A stretch of DNA of 64,000 nucleotides, taken from NCBI RefSeq assembly GCF_933775445.1, contig NC_065872.1:23870001-23934000 (forward strand), read 5' to 3'. The notes below the pieces were generated by a model. The model did not search any database. It worked only from the letters and a program-made list of their open reading frames with translations, and was not told the origin of the DNA. A program made the translations under genes and the position numbers. Every line of letters starts with the position of its first letter. The first letter of the stretch is position 1. This document shows positions 11,645-23,798 of the stretch, one piece after another. Origin of the DNA: Argentina anserina (taxonomy: Eukaryota; Streptophyta; Magnoliopsida; Rosales; Rosaceae).

Positions 11645-12575
11645 ATGAGCTCATTCAACAATAACCACTGAACTAAACTAACTGACTAACCAAATCAAAC
11701 ACATTACAACTACCAATTACAAATTCTTCTCTACAATGTAATGTAGTGCACTATATACAACTATATATTGAATTGTGAATACTTGCAAATTATATCGATA
11801 ATTTCATATCTTCAAATCAGCTCAAACAGAGTTAAGGTTCTTTTAAAAGTTCATATTTTCGATCTAGTATGTTCTCAGATTTTAACATATGTTTTGACAT
11901 TTTTAAGTGATTATATTAAGCTAACAACGTTTAGCTCAAATGTTAAAAACCTTGAAATTTGTAAGGGTGTGTGAGTTATTTAATAACATTCATAAGAAAA
12001 GGAAGTGGTTAAATTAAATAAATGTTATCATAAGAGTCCTTCTTACTTTCCTTCCCCCAGTTTGGTGATTGCTTGGGCTTTGATAAAGACACTCAAAAGC
12101 ATATTTCTTGTCTTTCTTTGACTAGTTTTTCTCTTACGTTACACCTATATTTGTAAGTTCACACGATCAGTAGCTGACCATAAAATTCATGCTCAACCAC
12201 ATCCAAGAGTTAAAAATAAAATAACTCAATTTTAAAAAGATTATCCGCACCCTTAAATTTATATTCAATAGTGATTGTGCATGAATTTCACGATCAGTAC
12301 GGTACTGGTCGTGTAAACATGATTGATCTCTAAATAACCACATTATGCAGTTATTCAACTACATCATGGGGCTACATCATGTGGGTGTGTTCCTGTCTAG
12401 TATCAATTATTGATTTGGTTTTCCAATATGAAAGAAAAGATTGCCATTTTTTTATCGTGGTAAATAATGTTACAATATCCATTCATATGTTGTCAAACTA
12501 GATTCTTTAAATCGTAAAAAAGCGGAAGTGGCTTGGATTTGGGAGAAAGAAAGAAAGAATGAAACAAGGAAAGAT

Positions 12576-13267
12576 ATGAAAGCAGCGGCTGTGATCACCG
12601 GAGGAGACAAGTCTCCGGTCAGAGGCTCTCTTCCATTCGTGCAGGGCCCCCAAGGTTTTCCCTCTTTCTCTCATCAAATTTTGATTCCCTTTCGAATTGT
12701 AGTAGTAGTTGTTGTTAAGATTACTTAGAATAATTGCAGGGCCGACCCATGTGAGAGGCAAGATCAGTGGTCTATCTCCGGGCCTCCTCAAACGGCTGCA
12801 TTTCCACTGGTAACACTCTTTGAGTTCAAATTTCCGTAATTTGCAATTTTGAGTTCAAATATGGTCTGCAATTTTGGTTTGTTTGTTAGGACCTCACTTC
12901 ACTCCACTGAACAAGGAACATGGAGCTACGTCAGACCACGACCGACACGCCGGTGATTTGAGTAACGTCACTGCCGGCCAGGACGGTATGGACAATGTTT
13001 ATGTTGATTTATGCTTGCAATTGTCTAGTATACAGCTCGGAAGGAGTGGACTAAGCCTTTTGAACTGATCGATTTGCAGGAGTTGCTGAGGTTTCTGTCT
13101 CAGACATCAGAGTTTCGGCCTATTAAATCTTTTCGTGTTGTTGCATTCAGCTTGCTGCCCGTTTACTGTTTGAGATTTATATTTATTTTAGATTCCACTA
13201 AGCGGACCTCATTCCATTCTTGGGAGGGCGGTTGTTGTTCATGCTGATCCTGATGATCTTGGCAAAG
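12576..13267 (+). pseudogene. CSD3: Cu/Zn superoxide dismutase pseudogene (CSD3/peroxisomal type)
   Basis: Five exons match plant Cu/Zn SOD: 12576-12654, 12740-12809, 12900-12985, 13080-13111 and 13192-13267, all with GT-AG introns. The enzyme converts superoxide to hydrogen peroxide and oxygen. Recognisable text includes [30 protein letters not shown] (zinc ligands) and [18 protein letters not shown] (a copper ligand His). Exon 2 is 70 bp. By comparison with the family it lacks about 35 bp coding the HGFHIHALGDTT segment, which holds two copper-binding histidines and the first disulfide area. The loss also shifts the frame. The terminal exon(s) with the SKTTGNAG / ACGIIGL end are absent; a copia element sits 0.7 kb downstream. 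So it is non-functional. The neighbour nCBP supports the CSD3 assignment by synteny. Confidence 0.88.
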
Positions 13268-13961
13268 GTATCATCATAGTCCATTACTAGAACTTTCATC
13301 ACTTTCGGGTGCTTGGTTCTTATTTATTTGTTTTAGCTGCATCTCTAATCCTTTTCCAGTATGTCTGCAATGGACCATACATAATAGTCAACAAGACTTT
13401 GTCAGTCATTATATCTTTGTCTTAAGTTGGATCTGTTCATATGAGGGGCAATCCTATGTCGATAAAAAAATGTGGTTGCCAAAGTTATGTTATTGACAAA
13501 TCCTCTTACGGAATACACTTAAAGTTAATCATTAAAAACATTAGAATTGTCCATAAAAAGTTGTATAAAGCATTAGACTTGTTCCCACTGGTGATTTACA
13601 GGGAGTGACCTAATGTAGTAATCTGCAACAAAGAGCTAGAGTATCATATGGAGATAGTCATTGCTTATTGTAACCCTCTATGAGAGCTAGAGCTTTAATG
13701 AACAAAACATCAGAATAACCAAGATCTAAAGGCCAGTGTTGATTTTTCTTGGTGCTCCCTGATGGCCTGATTACAGATTTAAATATCAGTTGCAGCAAGA
13801 TAACTCTGTTGAAAAGATCCATCAAAGTTTACTCTTACAAAATTAGAATCAGGACTCCATATTATAGACTTTGAATCAATTTTTCCATAGCTGAATAAGG
13901 AGATTTCATAACTTTATATTGTTGAGACATAGTTGCAGACTTGCAGCTGCATAGAGGACTT
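13268..13961. other. Former intron or flank of the SOD pseudogene
   Basis: Starts with the donor GTATC after the last preserved SOD exon and runs to the copia LTR. No further SOD exon was found in it or on the far side of the copia element (19078-20377). Confidence 0.5.
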
Positions 13962-14181
13962 TGTAAAAGAAGAAGAAAAGAAAGGGCTGAAGTGTGTTGT
14001 TATTGATGTTGCATTATGAGCTTTATAGCAGCAGTGAGAATATTGATACAACTCACATATACCCTAGTACTACACATAAGAAAGCTTTACAACTCATACA
14101 CAACATATTACTACACATAAGGAAACTTTACAACTCATACACAACCTATTACAATCAATATGGCAGATTTGTTTCTCAACA
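13962..14181 (-). repeat. 3' LTR of copia element
   Basis: A 220-bp LTR, direct repeat of 18862-19077. It contains internal repeats of the phrase ACAACTCATACACAAC. The adjacent 14182-14195 reads as a purine tract (TTGAGAGGGAG) on the minus strand. Confidence 0.88.
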
Positions 14182-14188
14182 CTCCCTC

Positions 14189-15860
14189 TCAAGTTGGAGA
14201 GTGGATGTCTTGCACTCCTAACTTGCGAATCATAGGAATAAAAATGTCTTTCCCCAATGGTTTAGTGAGAATATCAGCTAGTTGATAGGCAGAACTTACA
14301 TGTCTTATGACCACAGAACCATCTAGGATTTTGTCTCGGATATAATGGCAGTCCATCTCAATGTGCCTTGTTCGCTCATGAAAAACAAGATTGGCTGCAA
14401 TGTGGAGTGCAGCCTTGTTGTCACAGAATAACAAAGCTGGCTCATGAAGCAACATGCCCAAATCCTTGAGTAAGCAACGTAACCAAGTCAACTCACAACA
14501 TGTGCCTGTCATAGCACGATATTCAGCCTATGCTGAAGATCAAGACACTGTCTTTTGGCGCTTAGACTTCCAAGAGACCAAGGAAGATCCAAGAAAGATA
14601 AAGTATCTGGTTGTAGATCTTTTTGTGACTGGACATCCTGCCCAATCGGAATCACAATAGGCTCTCAACCATTAAATCATTAATGGAATCAAAGAATAAA
14701 CCTTGTCCTGGAGCACTTTTCAAGTAACGTACCACCCTTAATGTTGCTTCCCAATGTGTCTTCCTAGGTTGATTCATGAACCTACTAAGGACATGGACGA
14801 CATAGGTAATATCAGGACGGGATACAGTGAGATATATGAGTTGGCCAATCAACCTCCTACATTTCTCAGGGTCTTTGAGCAGATCACTATGCTCCGACAA
14901 TTTCAAGCTTTTTTCCATGTGAGTATCTGTCGGAGCGGCCCCCAATAATCCTACATTTTCAATAATCTCCAAGGTATATTTACGTTGACTGATAAAGATA
15001 CCATGTTTTGAAGTTGAACATCGATGCCAAGAAAATACTTTAAGTCTCCAAGATCCTTGAGATGAAATTGACTATGCAAGAAAGTCTGAAGTGCAGCAAT
15101 TGTCTCCATGTCATTCCCAGTAATTAAAATATCATCAACGTAAATCAAAAGGGCAGTAAATAAACTCTCTTTCTTCTTAGTGAATAATGAATAATCAGAT
15201 TTAGATTGAACATACAAGGCTGACTAAACTCCATCAGAAAACTTCTCAAACCATTGCCTTGAAGCCTGTTTCGAACCATACAGAGACTTGTGCAATCGAC
15301 ATACCAGATTCTCCTCCCCCTATCGCCGAAAACCTGGCGGAGGAGACATATATTTCCTCTGATAATTCACCATGAAGGAAAGCATTATTCACATCCAGTT
15401 GGTGTAATTTCCAACGACGAGCAATTGCTAAAGCTAAGAGACAACGAACAGTAGTAATTTTAGCAGTAGGAGAAAAAGTCTCCTGAAAATCACACCTTCT
15501 AACTGAGTGAAACCCTTGGCAACCGACCGAGCTTTATAACGTTCAACAGAGCCGTCTGCTTTGTGCTTGATCTTATATACCCAACGACAACCAATGGGAA
15601 CTTTGCCAGCCGGAAGTGTGGTCCATGTGCCATTAGCCTCGAGGGCTTGGAATTCAGAAAACATGGCTTGTTGCCATTCCAGATGAACAACTACCTCAGA
15701 ATAGGTGTGTGGCTCAATGGCATGACTGATCTGAGCCAAGAAAACCTGATGATGGGGCACACACCGATGGTAAGAGAGATAGCTAGCCACCAGGTAACGA
15801 GTTCCTTTAGTCGGACCAGACCAAGAAGGACGACATATTTGAGTGAATGCAGCGAACATT
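14189..15860 (-). pseudogene. pol: Copia reverse transcriptase and RNase H
   Basis: RT and RNase H domains of the polyprotein, broken into pieces. RT motifs include [20 protein letters not shown] near 15580, then LIYVDDILITGND near 15120 (YVDD catalytic core) and FHLKDLG...YFLGIDV. RNase H includes CDNKAALHIAAN near 14400 and ADILTKPLGKD near 14240. Several stops and frameshifts separate the parts. Confidence 0.9.
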
Positions 15861-15869
15861 GTAAGTGAG

Positions 15870-17306
15870 GCGGTCCGGTGGGTGCGACTAGTGGCTGGAG
15901 CGACGGAGGGGGATGGGTTCGGTGGTGGGTGGGGCGACTGATGTGGGCAGATCAGGTGGAGGCTGGGCAGAGGGTGGTGGACGACGGGAGTATGTGCGGA
16001 TCAGAGATGGTGGAGGCGGAGGTGGTGGCGAGGAAGGTGAGGGAGAGGGAGGAGCTGTCGTAGATGGACAGGGAGGTGGTGAAGGTTCTGGCTCAATCAT
16101 TGCCATATCAAAAGTGAAGCCATTGATATCAGATGAAGGAAGGATCGGGTCGGGTTCGTGTATTGGAGCAAAAATTGGGCCGGGTTGATGGCCTAAAGGG
16201 TCTAAGGCTGCATAAGGGAATATATCTTCGTGGAATTAAACATCCCGACTAGAAAAACCTTTTTTGTAGACAAATCATATAGCTTAAAATCCTTTTGACC
16301 AACCGAATACCCGATAAAGAGGGATCGAGTAGCACGTTGATCAAACTTATGGGAAGGATGAACATTTATGGCATAAGCTAGACACCCAAAAACACGAAGA
16401 TGAGAAAAGGAATGAGGTTTGGAGTATAGTAGTTCGAAAGGAGTTTTGAAGGAAAGAAGAGATGTGGGTAACCTATTGATGATGTGAATGATTGTAAGTG
16501 CACAATCACCCCAAAATTGTGAGGGAATGTGAGTTTGGAATTTTAATGCCCGAGCAACTTGGAGTATATGACGATGCTTACGTTCCACAACCCCATTTTG
16601 TTAAGGTGTGTAAACGCAAGAATGGTGGAAAACAACTCCATTATCATAAAAGAAATGACAGAGAGATAAATTCAACACCATTTTCACTACAAAAAAATTG
16701 AATACGAGAGTCGAATTGCGTAAGAACATAGTTAAAAAACGTTTTATGAGAGATTGTGCTTCACTCTTAGGTCGCATTAGAAAAATCCAAGTAAAACGTG
16801 AATAGTCATCAACTATTGTGAGAAAATAATGTACCAGAAAGTGAAGTATGTTGATAACGACCCCAAATGTCACAATGAATAATTTCAAAAGGTTTATTCA
16901 AAGAAATTTTGCTATTATAAAAAGGTAAACGACTCTGCTTTACCATATGACATATGTGGCAAGCTTTATTTGATTGAATGAGAAAATTAAAAAAAATGTT
17001 TAATGATGAAACCTAAGCATGGTGAAGACACATGTCTGAGCCTATTGTGCCAGAGATCGGTGGAGGATATAGAGATGTTGCAGTAGACTGTTTGGTGGTA
17101 GAGGTAGGTTGGTTCATGGACTTCTCCGTCGGTAATGCCACCAAATAGTATAATTCATCACGTTGTTCACCCAAACCAATCATCCTCCTCGTAACCAGAT
17201 CCTGCAATATGCACCAATAAGGATAAAAAGTCACTGAACAATTCATGCCTCTTGTTAAAAGACTAACTGACATCAAATCAACTTCAAATTTTGGCACTAT
17301 TAACAC
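15870..17306 (-). pseudogene. pol: Copia integrase and proline-rich linker
   Basis: Integrase segments read leftwards: a GAG-pre-integrase part with MLIVPKFEVDLMSVSLL, then FLTIVDDYSRFTWIFLM (first catalytic Asp region), then [16 protein letters not shown] and [13 protein letters not shown] Pro/Ser-rich linker with [17 protein letters not shown] (15888-16106) leads into RT. Stops and frameshifts occur near 16590-16610 and 16890-17010. Confidence 0.88.
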
Positions 17307-17339
17307 ATCATGGAGGTAAAAATTGGAACTTAAGGGCAG

Positions 17340-18530
17340 TCATCCTTTTGCGACAATAGCAACTTTATCCCCACTTGGTAATAAGACAGGAGGCAAAGAA
17401 CATCGATTATCAACATGAATTAATTCAGTTGATGATGAAATATGATCGGTTGCCCCGCTATTGATGATCCAATTGCGGGAAGCAACTTTGGACAAACCTG
17501 GTTTAGTTTTCGGAGTTACATTGGGATGAGAGTTAGAGCTTGAAGACATACTGCTAACGGCTGCCAGAAATCAATTAAATTGGGCTTCAGATAGAGTAAC
17601 TAAAGGCCCAGCATGAGAACTTACAACGCTAGAAACGTTGTTGGCAAATGGAACTTGAAAACCAGTGTTGAATTCGGCTTAGGAGTGGAAGTCTGCTGAG
17701 TTTTCTTCGCCTTTGGGTGACCAGGAGAATAGCCGATCAGTTCAAAACAAGTCTGAACCCAATGTCCAGGGTCTCCACAGTAGACGCATTGAGGGCGGCC
17801 TCTTCCTGATCCTTATCGCCGTTCTTGAGAACTGAATCTGCCAAAATGTGGTCGGGGATTTGACTCAGATCTCCCTCTCCCCTAATTAAAACTGGGCATG
17901 CTACCTTGTTCTTGATTTGTGAATCTGCCAGAGTTTCGGACCGTCATGGCCGCACTACCGCTGGACTCGGCTGGATGTGTAGCACTGAGTAGACGTTGCT
18001 TCTCTTATTGGGCAACAACAACGTAAGCTTGGCGGACTGTAGGCAAAGGGTTCATCAAAAGAATCTGACTGCGAATAGCATTGTATCGTTCAAACCCATC
18101 AGAAATTGCATTAGTCTGTGTTGATCTCCTTGGGAGTTATGTGGAACCTCAGAATAGGAAGTCAATTCATCCCAAAAACCTTTCAGTTTTGTATAATAAG
18201 CTGAGATTGATTGTTGCTTTTGCTTATGACAAGCTATATCTCGCTGAATCTCAAAAATTCAAGAGGCATTACCTTTTGAATCATGTAAGTCCTCCCATAC
18301 CTCTTGAGCGGAAGCGTAATAGGTGAGACTCTCAGCAATGTCTTGACTGACAGTGTTGGTGATCCACTACTGCACCAAGTCATTGACCCGAGTCCATTTT
18401 TTATAGTCATATGGATCAGTCTTTTCTAAAGGAGACTGAATTGTGCCATTGATAAAACCAAGCTTGTTCTTGGAATTCAAAGCTCGGAGCATATCCATTT
18501 TTCAACCATTCTAGTTGTTCACATCCAAGA
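17340..18530 (-). pseudogene. gag: Copia gag and protease
   Basis: Gag starts near 18500 (MDMLRALNSKNKLGFINGT) and includes YDYKKWTRVNDLV and a zinc knuckle of the C-x2-C-x4-H-x4-C type near 17770 (CVYCGDPGHWVQTC). The protease signature WIINSGATDHIS lies at about 17450; the usual catalytic DSGATDH has become NSGATDH here, so the aspartate is lost. In-frame stops occur in gag. Confidence 0.85.
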
Positions 18531-18850
18531 CTTTAGTAATTAGGATCATGCTTGAGTGATTAGAGGGATGAGTATAAAATGGATCTGAGAGGGGAGATTT
18601 GGATTTTGATAATTATGTGGAATTGAGGGGAACTGATTTGCCTGGGGAAAGAACATCATCATCACCAGCCATGACAAATGATAGGAGATGCTGCACGAGA
18701 AATTAAGATGCAGCGAGGTAGAACGAGAAATTATGCTGCTGCCTGGAGTTGCCTGCTGCTGCTGCCTGGAGCTACCTGCCGCTGCCTAGAGCTGCCTGCT
18801 GCTGCTGCCTTATATGAATGTAAGAAAAGCAAGAGAAAACATAGAGGAAT

Positions 18851-18861
18851 CTCTGATACCA
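18851..18861 (-). other. Copia primer binding site, tRNA-Met type
   Basis: The minus strand reads TGGTATCAGAG immediately after the 5' LTR end. It is complementary to the 3' end of tRNA-Met. Confidence 0.85.
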
Positions 18862-19077
18862 TGTAAAATATAAGAAAAGAAATGGCTGAAGTGTGTTGTT
18901 ATTGATGTATCACTATGAGCTTTATAGTAGTAGTGGGAATATTGAGACAACTCATATACTACCCATTACTACACATAAAAAGCTTTATAACTCATACACA
19001 ACCTATTACTACACATAAAGAAACTTTACAACTCATACACAACCTATTACAATCAATATGACAAATTTTTCTCAACA
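18862..19077 (-). repeat. 5' LTR of copia element
   Basis: A 216-bp LTR matching 13962-14181 with substitutions and small indels. It lies upstream of the PBS on the coding strand. Confidence 0.88.
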
Positions 19078-20377
19078 CTTTTCACTTTTTTTTTAGGGGA
19101 ATGGATTTACTCCATCGGGCAAGTCGCCCATAATGGCTGAAGCCATACAACCGGTAGTCATCCAGGAGAACAAACTCCAATAGAAACCATGCGCCTGGTC
19201 AAGCGGGAGACTAAACTCATATTCTAAGCCTACACTAGACTACTACTATGCTCAATCGCAAGCAAACATATTAAACCCGTAGTATATCCGCCTAGGACCT
19301 CAATTGGTGTACATCAATACTAGTGTAATGGGTTAGCCCATGTGCTAACTAAAAAGCAAATGAACAGAGGCAAGACCCGTTACACTACTACTCACACAAA
19401 GGGAGTATTATTGAACAAAATACTAAAAGAAAGGGTAGGTGACTAAGCCCAGGCCCAAGAAGAGCCCAAGCCCAGCCAAAAACAATGGACACGAAGTTGC
19501 AGGCCGTCACAGAGAAGCCCGCACCCTGTACCGACCAACTCCTCACCGCCGACAGTTTGCCCCCGCGCTGAAAACCAGCGGCCACCATCTACAACCCAAC
19601 ATACGTAGTCATCAATTGCGTCTCTTTTCACTGTTGTTTCTTCATTTGTGTAATATAAACTTGGGAGTGTAATAATAGTCTGTATGTTGGTACAAGAAAA
19701 ATTTACACTATGAAAGGTGATCTTTGTGCTCACCACTTTACCACATCTTGTTTGATTAATGAAGATATCAATGCCTCTAAACTCTAAAGTACCAAATGAG
19801 TAAAATTTAGCTAAATTAAACCTTCACCTCATTTCTCCATCTGTGTCAAAGTTGCAACTAGCAGGAGCAGCTAAAGTTTTTCAAACTAGTTTGGGAACAA
19901 TCTCGAGCTTTGGCAAAGCATACAAACTGTGACTGTTTCGATAATATTTTTTTCACACTCCAATACATACATGCACAAGCCAGAAAAATTAATAAATTCT
20001 AACATAGCTTTCATTTTCTAAAATAGACAACGAAAAACCAGGGTTCTCACACATGTTATAATCTAAAATGCAAAGGCTTGTAGTAGTGCCTATCTTCAAC
20101 TATAGAACACTTGAACAGAAAATTGAAAATGTTCAGTAGGAGAAACATATAATCAGAAATGAAATAAGATTCGTTTAATAATCCATCGGTAACTTTAGAC
20201 TCTTTAGTACAAATACAAATCTGTTACAGGTTCAACTTCTGACCTCACAAGATCTCTCTTTTATCATCTGACATTTTAGTCATAACTTCTTGAGCACACT
20301 CGGGCACAAGCTGGCTCTAATGAAATGTATCTGTAACAGCAACTTATCAGGAGGCAGCAAAAGAAATTTGCAAACTT
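19078..20377. other. Intergenic, then 3' region of nCBP
   Basis: 19090-19700 is GC-richer with no recognisable domain in any frame. 19700-20377 is AT-rich and should contain the nCBP 3' UTR. The missing terminal SOD exon was looked for here and not found. Confidence 0.5.
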
Positions 20378-22011
20378 CTAACCCCTCAACCAAGTGTTTC
20401 GATATGATGAATTGTCACGGAGTGAAGCATCATGAGGCTTGTACTCCATGACATAGCTGTGTGGGAGCTTCAAGTTCCGCTTAATAGCATCCCTTAAAGC
20501 CATTACAGCCTGGTTAAACAATGTTAAACGATGTAAGCAATTACACTAGGATAGAAACTAGCCATGAAAGTAGCAATCAAGATTCAAATGGCCTACCTGA
20601 TGATCAGAAGCATTACGATTCCAGATACTGACTATGTCCTCATTGAATCTAATGCTTAGTACCGCCCCACATATGTTCTCTCTGTAGTCAAGTTGGTCAC
20701 CAACCAAGGCAAGAACCTGCATTCATATACAGTAGTTAGAATACCACACTGAACTCTCAGTTCTCCATTTCCAACTTTAGGAAACAGCCATGGTACTACA
20801 CATAGATAAACCTTTTGGTGCAAACCGCCTTTCCTGTAAACTTTTATATATGAAAGAAAGAAAATGAATATTGAAGAAAGAACAGGAAAACAATAAGAAT
20901 GTCTGCATATTGCTTTGCACACTTGTATGCAGGCATTTCATGAAATTGAACTCTGAATTCTATATGAAAATAAATGGCATTTACTCTTCCGTCGTATCAC
21001 TGACATCTCAGTAATATGCTACTGAGTTGCCATCAACAACTTAAGTGTCGGTTGAAACTGGGTGTAGCAAGACATTATGCAAAGAACCAACATGGTATCC
21101 TACATGACATAATACAGCTATGATCTATTTCCAGAGTTAACATTTACAAGGATGGTGTTGAATAAAATTTCGCTACAACTTCACTGAAAACTAAACTACA
21201 TATTTCAGTAAAACTTGATAAATCTTGACTAACTTACGACAATTATGACGTGTATTTGCAAAAGGCAACAGAAAACATTTGCTTGAGAACAGACGGGTGC
21301 ACAATGAATAAGAAAGTAAAGAGCTGTAGAGTCCTTACAAGGTCCTCCCAAAAGCGGCCGGAGACAGCCTTCTTGAAGCGTATAATCCATTTACCACCGT
21401 TGCAATTAGCAGAGTCCTACAAACAACAACAGTTAAAGACTCTATGGGCATTTCCGTAAACATAATAGCACAAACAAGAGAGAAGTAGTGGGTGGTCACC
21501 TCCCAGAGAGGACGAATTCCATCCTTGAAGAGATGCAAGTCAGTTGGGCTGGGCAATGAGCTAGGACGAGCCAGGTGGCAATAACACACCCAGAAACCTT
21601 CGACCTAATCAAAACAACAACAAGATCAATAACACAAATCAAGGATGAGATTGAGTCAGAACAAGAGGTGGGTACCGTGCTGAAGTCGACGATCTTCTTG
21701 ATGTTGTCTTCATACGAAGTCTGGCTTCGAACTCCGGGTGTGCGACGAGTGTACCAGAACACGAATTTGTTCTGATAAAAAATGAAACAAGCACAGAGTG
21801 AGGGATCGAAAGCATATATTCTATTGGGAACAAATCAAAAGAAAAGACCAACCTTGAGAGGATGGAGGGCAGGTCGGAGGTCGCGTTGGTCTTCGGCGTC
21901 TTTGGTGGGGTTATCGATAGAAGAAGAAGAAGAAGAAGCAGTAGAATCGATGAGAGCTCGAGCGTAGGTGTTGTGATTGTCCATCTCCTTCTTCTCTGCA
22001 ACCAAATCCAT
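20378..22011 (-). CDS. nCBP: nCBP, novel cap-binding protein (eIF4E class II)
   Basis: Six exons, minus strand: 21853-22011, 21676-21771, 21500-21604, 21339-21416, 20597-20716 and 20378-20509. All introns are GT-AG at phase 0. The product is 229 aa, the usual size. It binds the 7-methylguanosine cap of mRNA in the cytoplasm and is the plant counterpart of 4EHP, a translation modulator. A Ser-rich N-terminus (residues 1-53) precedes the eIF4E fold. Visible features are FVFWYTRRTPG (about residue 56), YEDNIKKIVDFST, GFWVCYCHLARP, DGIRPLWE (cap-stacking Trp region), GGKWIIRF and RFWEDL. Then come IWNRNASDHQ and the end YRNTWLRG. The first ATG in frame at 22011 is used. I see no defects. The gene lies between the dead CSD3-like gene and APRL, as in Arabidopsis. 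Confidence 0.95.
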
Positions 22012-22639
22012 CTTCAAAAAAGCCCTAATCCCTTTTCAAAAATGCCTATCAATATTTCAATTTATAGACAAGGGATTTTTTCTTTTTTCTTTTTTCTTTT
22101 TTCTAATGTACTTCACTAGTCCCTTGAGATGAAAATAATTCCTATTAGTGTGGGTTCCATTTCTCACACTCGTACATTGCATGCTCCATGTCAAGTATGA
22201 GCCAAGATTAGGATTTCGCGTCACAAATAATAAGTGCAACTCCCGCCATAACTTATAATGATCTATAACTTTTTAAGAAAAAGTGGCCCACAAAGTGATC
22301 TTCATTTTTATGAAACATAACATATTCAATTTGCTATTATATATGATTCTTGTTCTCGGGTTACTATGATTTAATGACACCTCGTAAACTAGATTTTGTT
22401 CAAATTAAAATCGATGCTACCTTCGGTCTTTCATGGAAGAGCTTCCGTAGGGTTTTTTTTGTCATAACCCATAATAGAAACACGAGTATGGCTATCTCCA
22501 AAAGTATTAGAGATACTCTACTCTCTCGGCAGTTGAGACCACTGATTTACTTGAAGGCATGTGTTCTATTTGTCTATAGCAATTCACTTAACTTACAATC
22601 AGCTTAAGTCAACACATCTACACTCAATGTCTTAAATAG

Positions 22640-23165
22640 CGGTTATCGGTATCGTATCGGTTTTGTAAAATAAGAATATAATGGGGATATATCGAGATAT
22701 ATCGGATTTATCGTTTTTACTAATTTTTAATTAAATTTAATATATTTATAAACATATACATCAAAATATACCAAATAAACTTAAGAAATTAAAACTTATA
22801 GAAGTAAAATGTACTAAATAAACTTCATAAAAAAATATTTGATTGTTTTGACAATTAAAATACATAAATAGTATTAATTAATAAAAATAGAGGTTATCAT
22901 TCATCATAAACTCTCTCGTCATCGAATGCTATCGACAAAACTTTCATTTTATTTAAATTATTTTTTCAAAAAGAAGTGGTTTTATAAAAAAATTAAACAA
23001 AAAACACCGATATATCGTCATTTGACTTGAGTTTGATCCGATATATCGTCATTTGACTTGATTTTTCGGGTTGACCGATATAATAGACCGATAAGCAACT
23101 TATCGTATCGTTTTCCTAATATCAGGGATATATCGAGGATATATCGAGATATTTAGAACATTGTC
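22640..23165. repeat. AT-rich block with recurring GATATATCG palindromes
   Basis: The words GATATATCGAG, CCGATATATCGTCATTTGACTTGA (second half duplicated at 23007-23060) and TATCGTATCG recur throughout, especially at the two ends. The ends (GGTTATCGGTATCGTATCGG and GATATATCGAGGATATATCG) look roughly inverted. A non-autonomous transposon or MITE-like repeat is possible; no target duplication could be fixed. Confidence 0.4.
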
Positions 23166-23660
23166 TACACTCCATAGTGCATCAAGTCTCTAATTCAGGA
23201 TATGATTTGTTTTTCTCAACTATTTTAGACATATCCACCAAGAAAACCAATTGTATAACAAATAAAGTTATTTTTTCTACTCATTTACTACCATTTTATT
23301 GTCTCCCCTTCCTATGTCACTAACGTTTCATTTGAACAAATTGAAGAACTTGTAGTTCGTGATTTTGTCGGTTGATCTAAAAGAAAAGATTTCTTAATAC
23401 TGTTTGACGATGTAACACACCTGGATGCTAATGCGATATTTGTTTTTTGTCTTTTTGTTGATCAAATAGGTGGATATATATTTTTTATTTTTTATTATTT
23501 GGTTAACAATATTTTTGAATTATTTTTATCCAACAAAAAAATAGAGTTGAGAAAAAAATATAAAAAGGAAGAGGAGAGGAAATGTAGGTGGAGATTCAAG
23601 ATTGGTGAGCGTGCATTGTTAGCCGGAGGAGGAGAGAATAGTCAATTGCCCAATCAAGAA

Positions 23661-23684
23661 CAAGAACAACAACAACAACAAGAA

Positions 23685-23715
<31 letters not shown>
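23661..23715 (+). repeat. CAA then CAT trinucleotide microsatellite in APRL leader
   Basis: About six CAA-type units followed by about ten CAT units. The frame in phase with the APRL start is open here and would read poly-Gln then poly-His. The APR-like homology and the signal peptide begin only at the Met at 23799. Confidence 0.8.
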
Positions 23716-23798
23716 TTGTCCTATCTATCTACTCTCAAACAACCATCCAATACTGTTTGATAGATTTCCATTTTTGTTTCTTTGAATCCTCGTATGTT

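Larger units (their letters stand above)
9254..12575. other. Intergenic, mostly featureless
   Basis: AT-rich DNA without convincing genes, apart from copy C of the degenerate unit (10090-10560) and an exon-like stretch at 11462-11644 (minus). The right end may hold the promoter of the ancestral superoxide dismutase gene; nothing specific is recognisable. Confidence 0.5.
13962..19077 (-). mobile_element. Ty1/copia LTR retrotransposon, decayed
   Basis: Minus-strand element bounded by short LTRs (13962-14181 and 18862-19077), both beginning TGTAAAA and ending CTCAACA on the plus strand. A tRNA-Met PBS and a GAGAGGGAG purine tract lie just inside. The internal order is gag, protease, integrase, RT, RNase H, which is diagnostic of copia. 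Every domain carries stops or frameshifts. The LTRs differ clearly more than those of the chromovirus, so this insertion is older. No clean 5-bp target duplication is visible. Confidence 0.93.
22012..23798. other. Intergenic between divergent nCBP and APRL
   Basis: This holds the promoters of both genes: nCBP reads left from 22011 and APRL right from 23799. It also contains an AT-rich repeat block (22640-23165) and, within the likely APRL 5' UTR, CAA and CAT microsatellites (23661-23715). Confidence 0.6.

Noticed and set aside
12507..12791. 94-codon minus-strand frame
   Set aside because: Antisense of the SOD pseudogene exons 1 and 2.
15878..16188. Gly-rich plus-strand frames
   Set aside because: They are the reverse of the Pro/Ser-rich integrase-RT linker of the copia element.
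23499..23798. N-terminal extension of APRL with poly-Gln/poly-His
   Set aside because: Low-complexity, no family support, and the family's signal peptide starts at 23799. Kept as leader.
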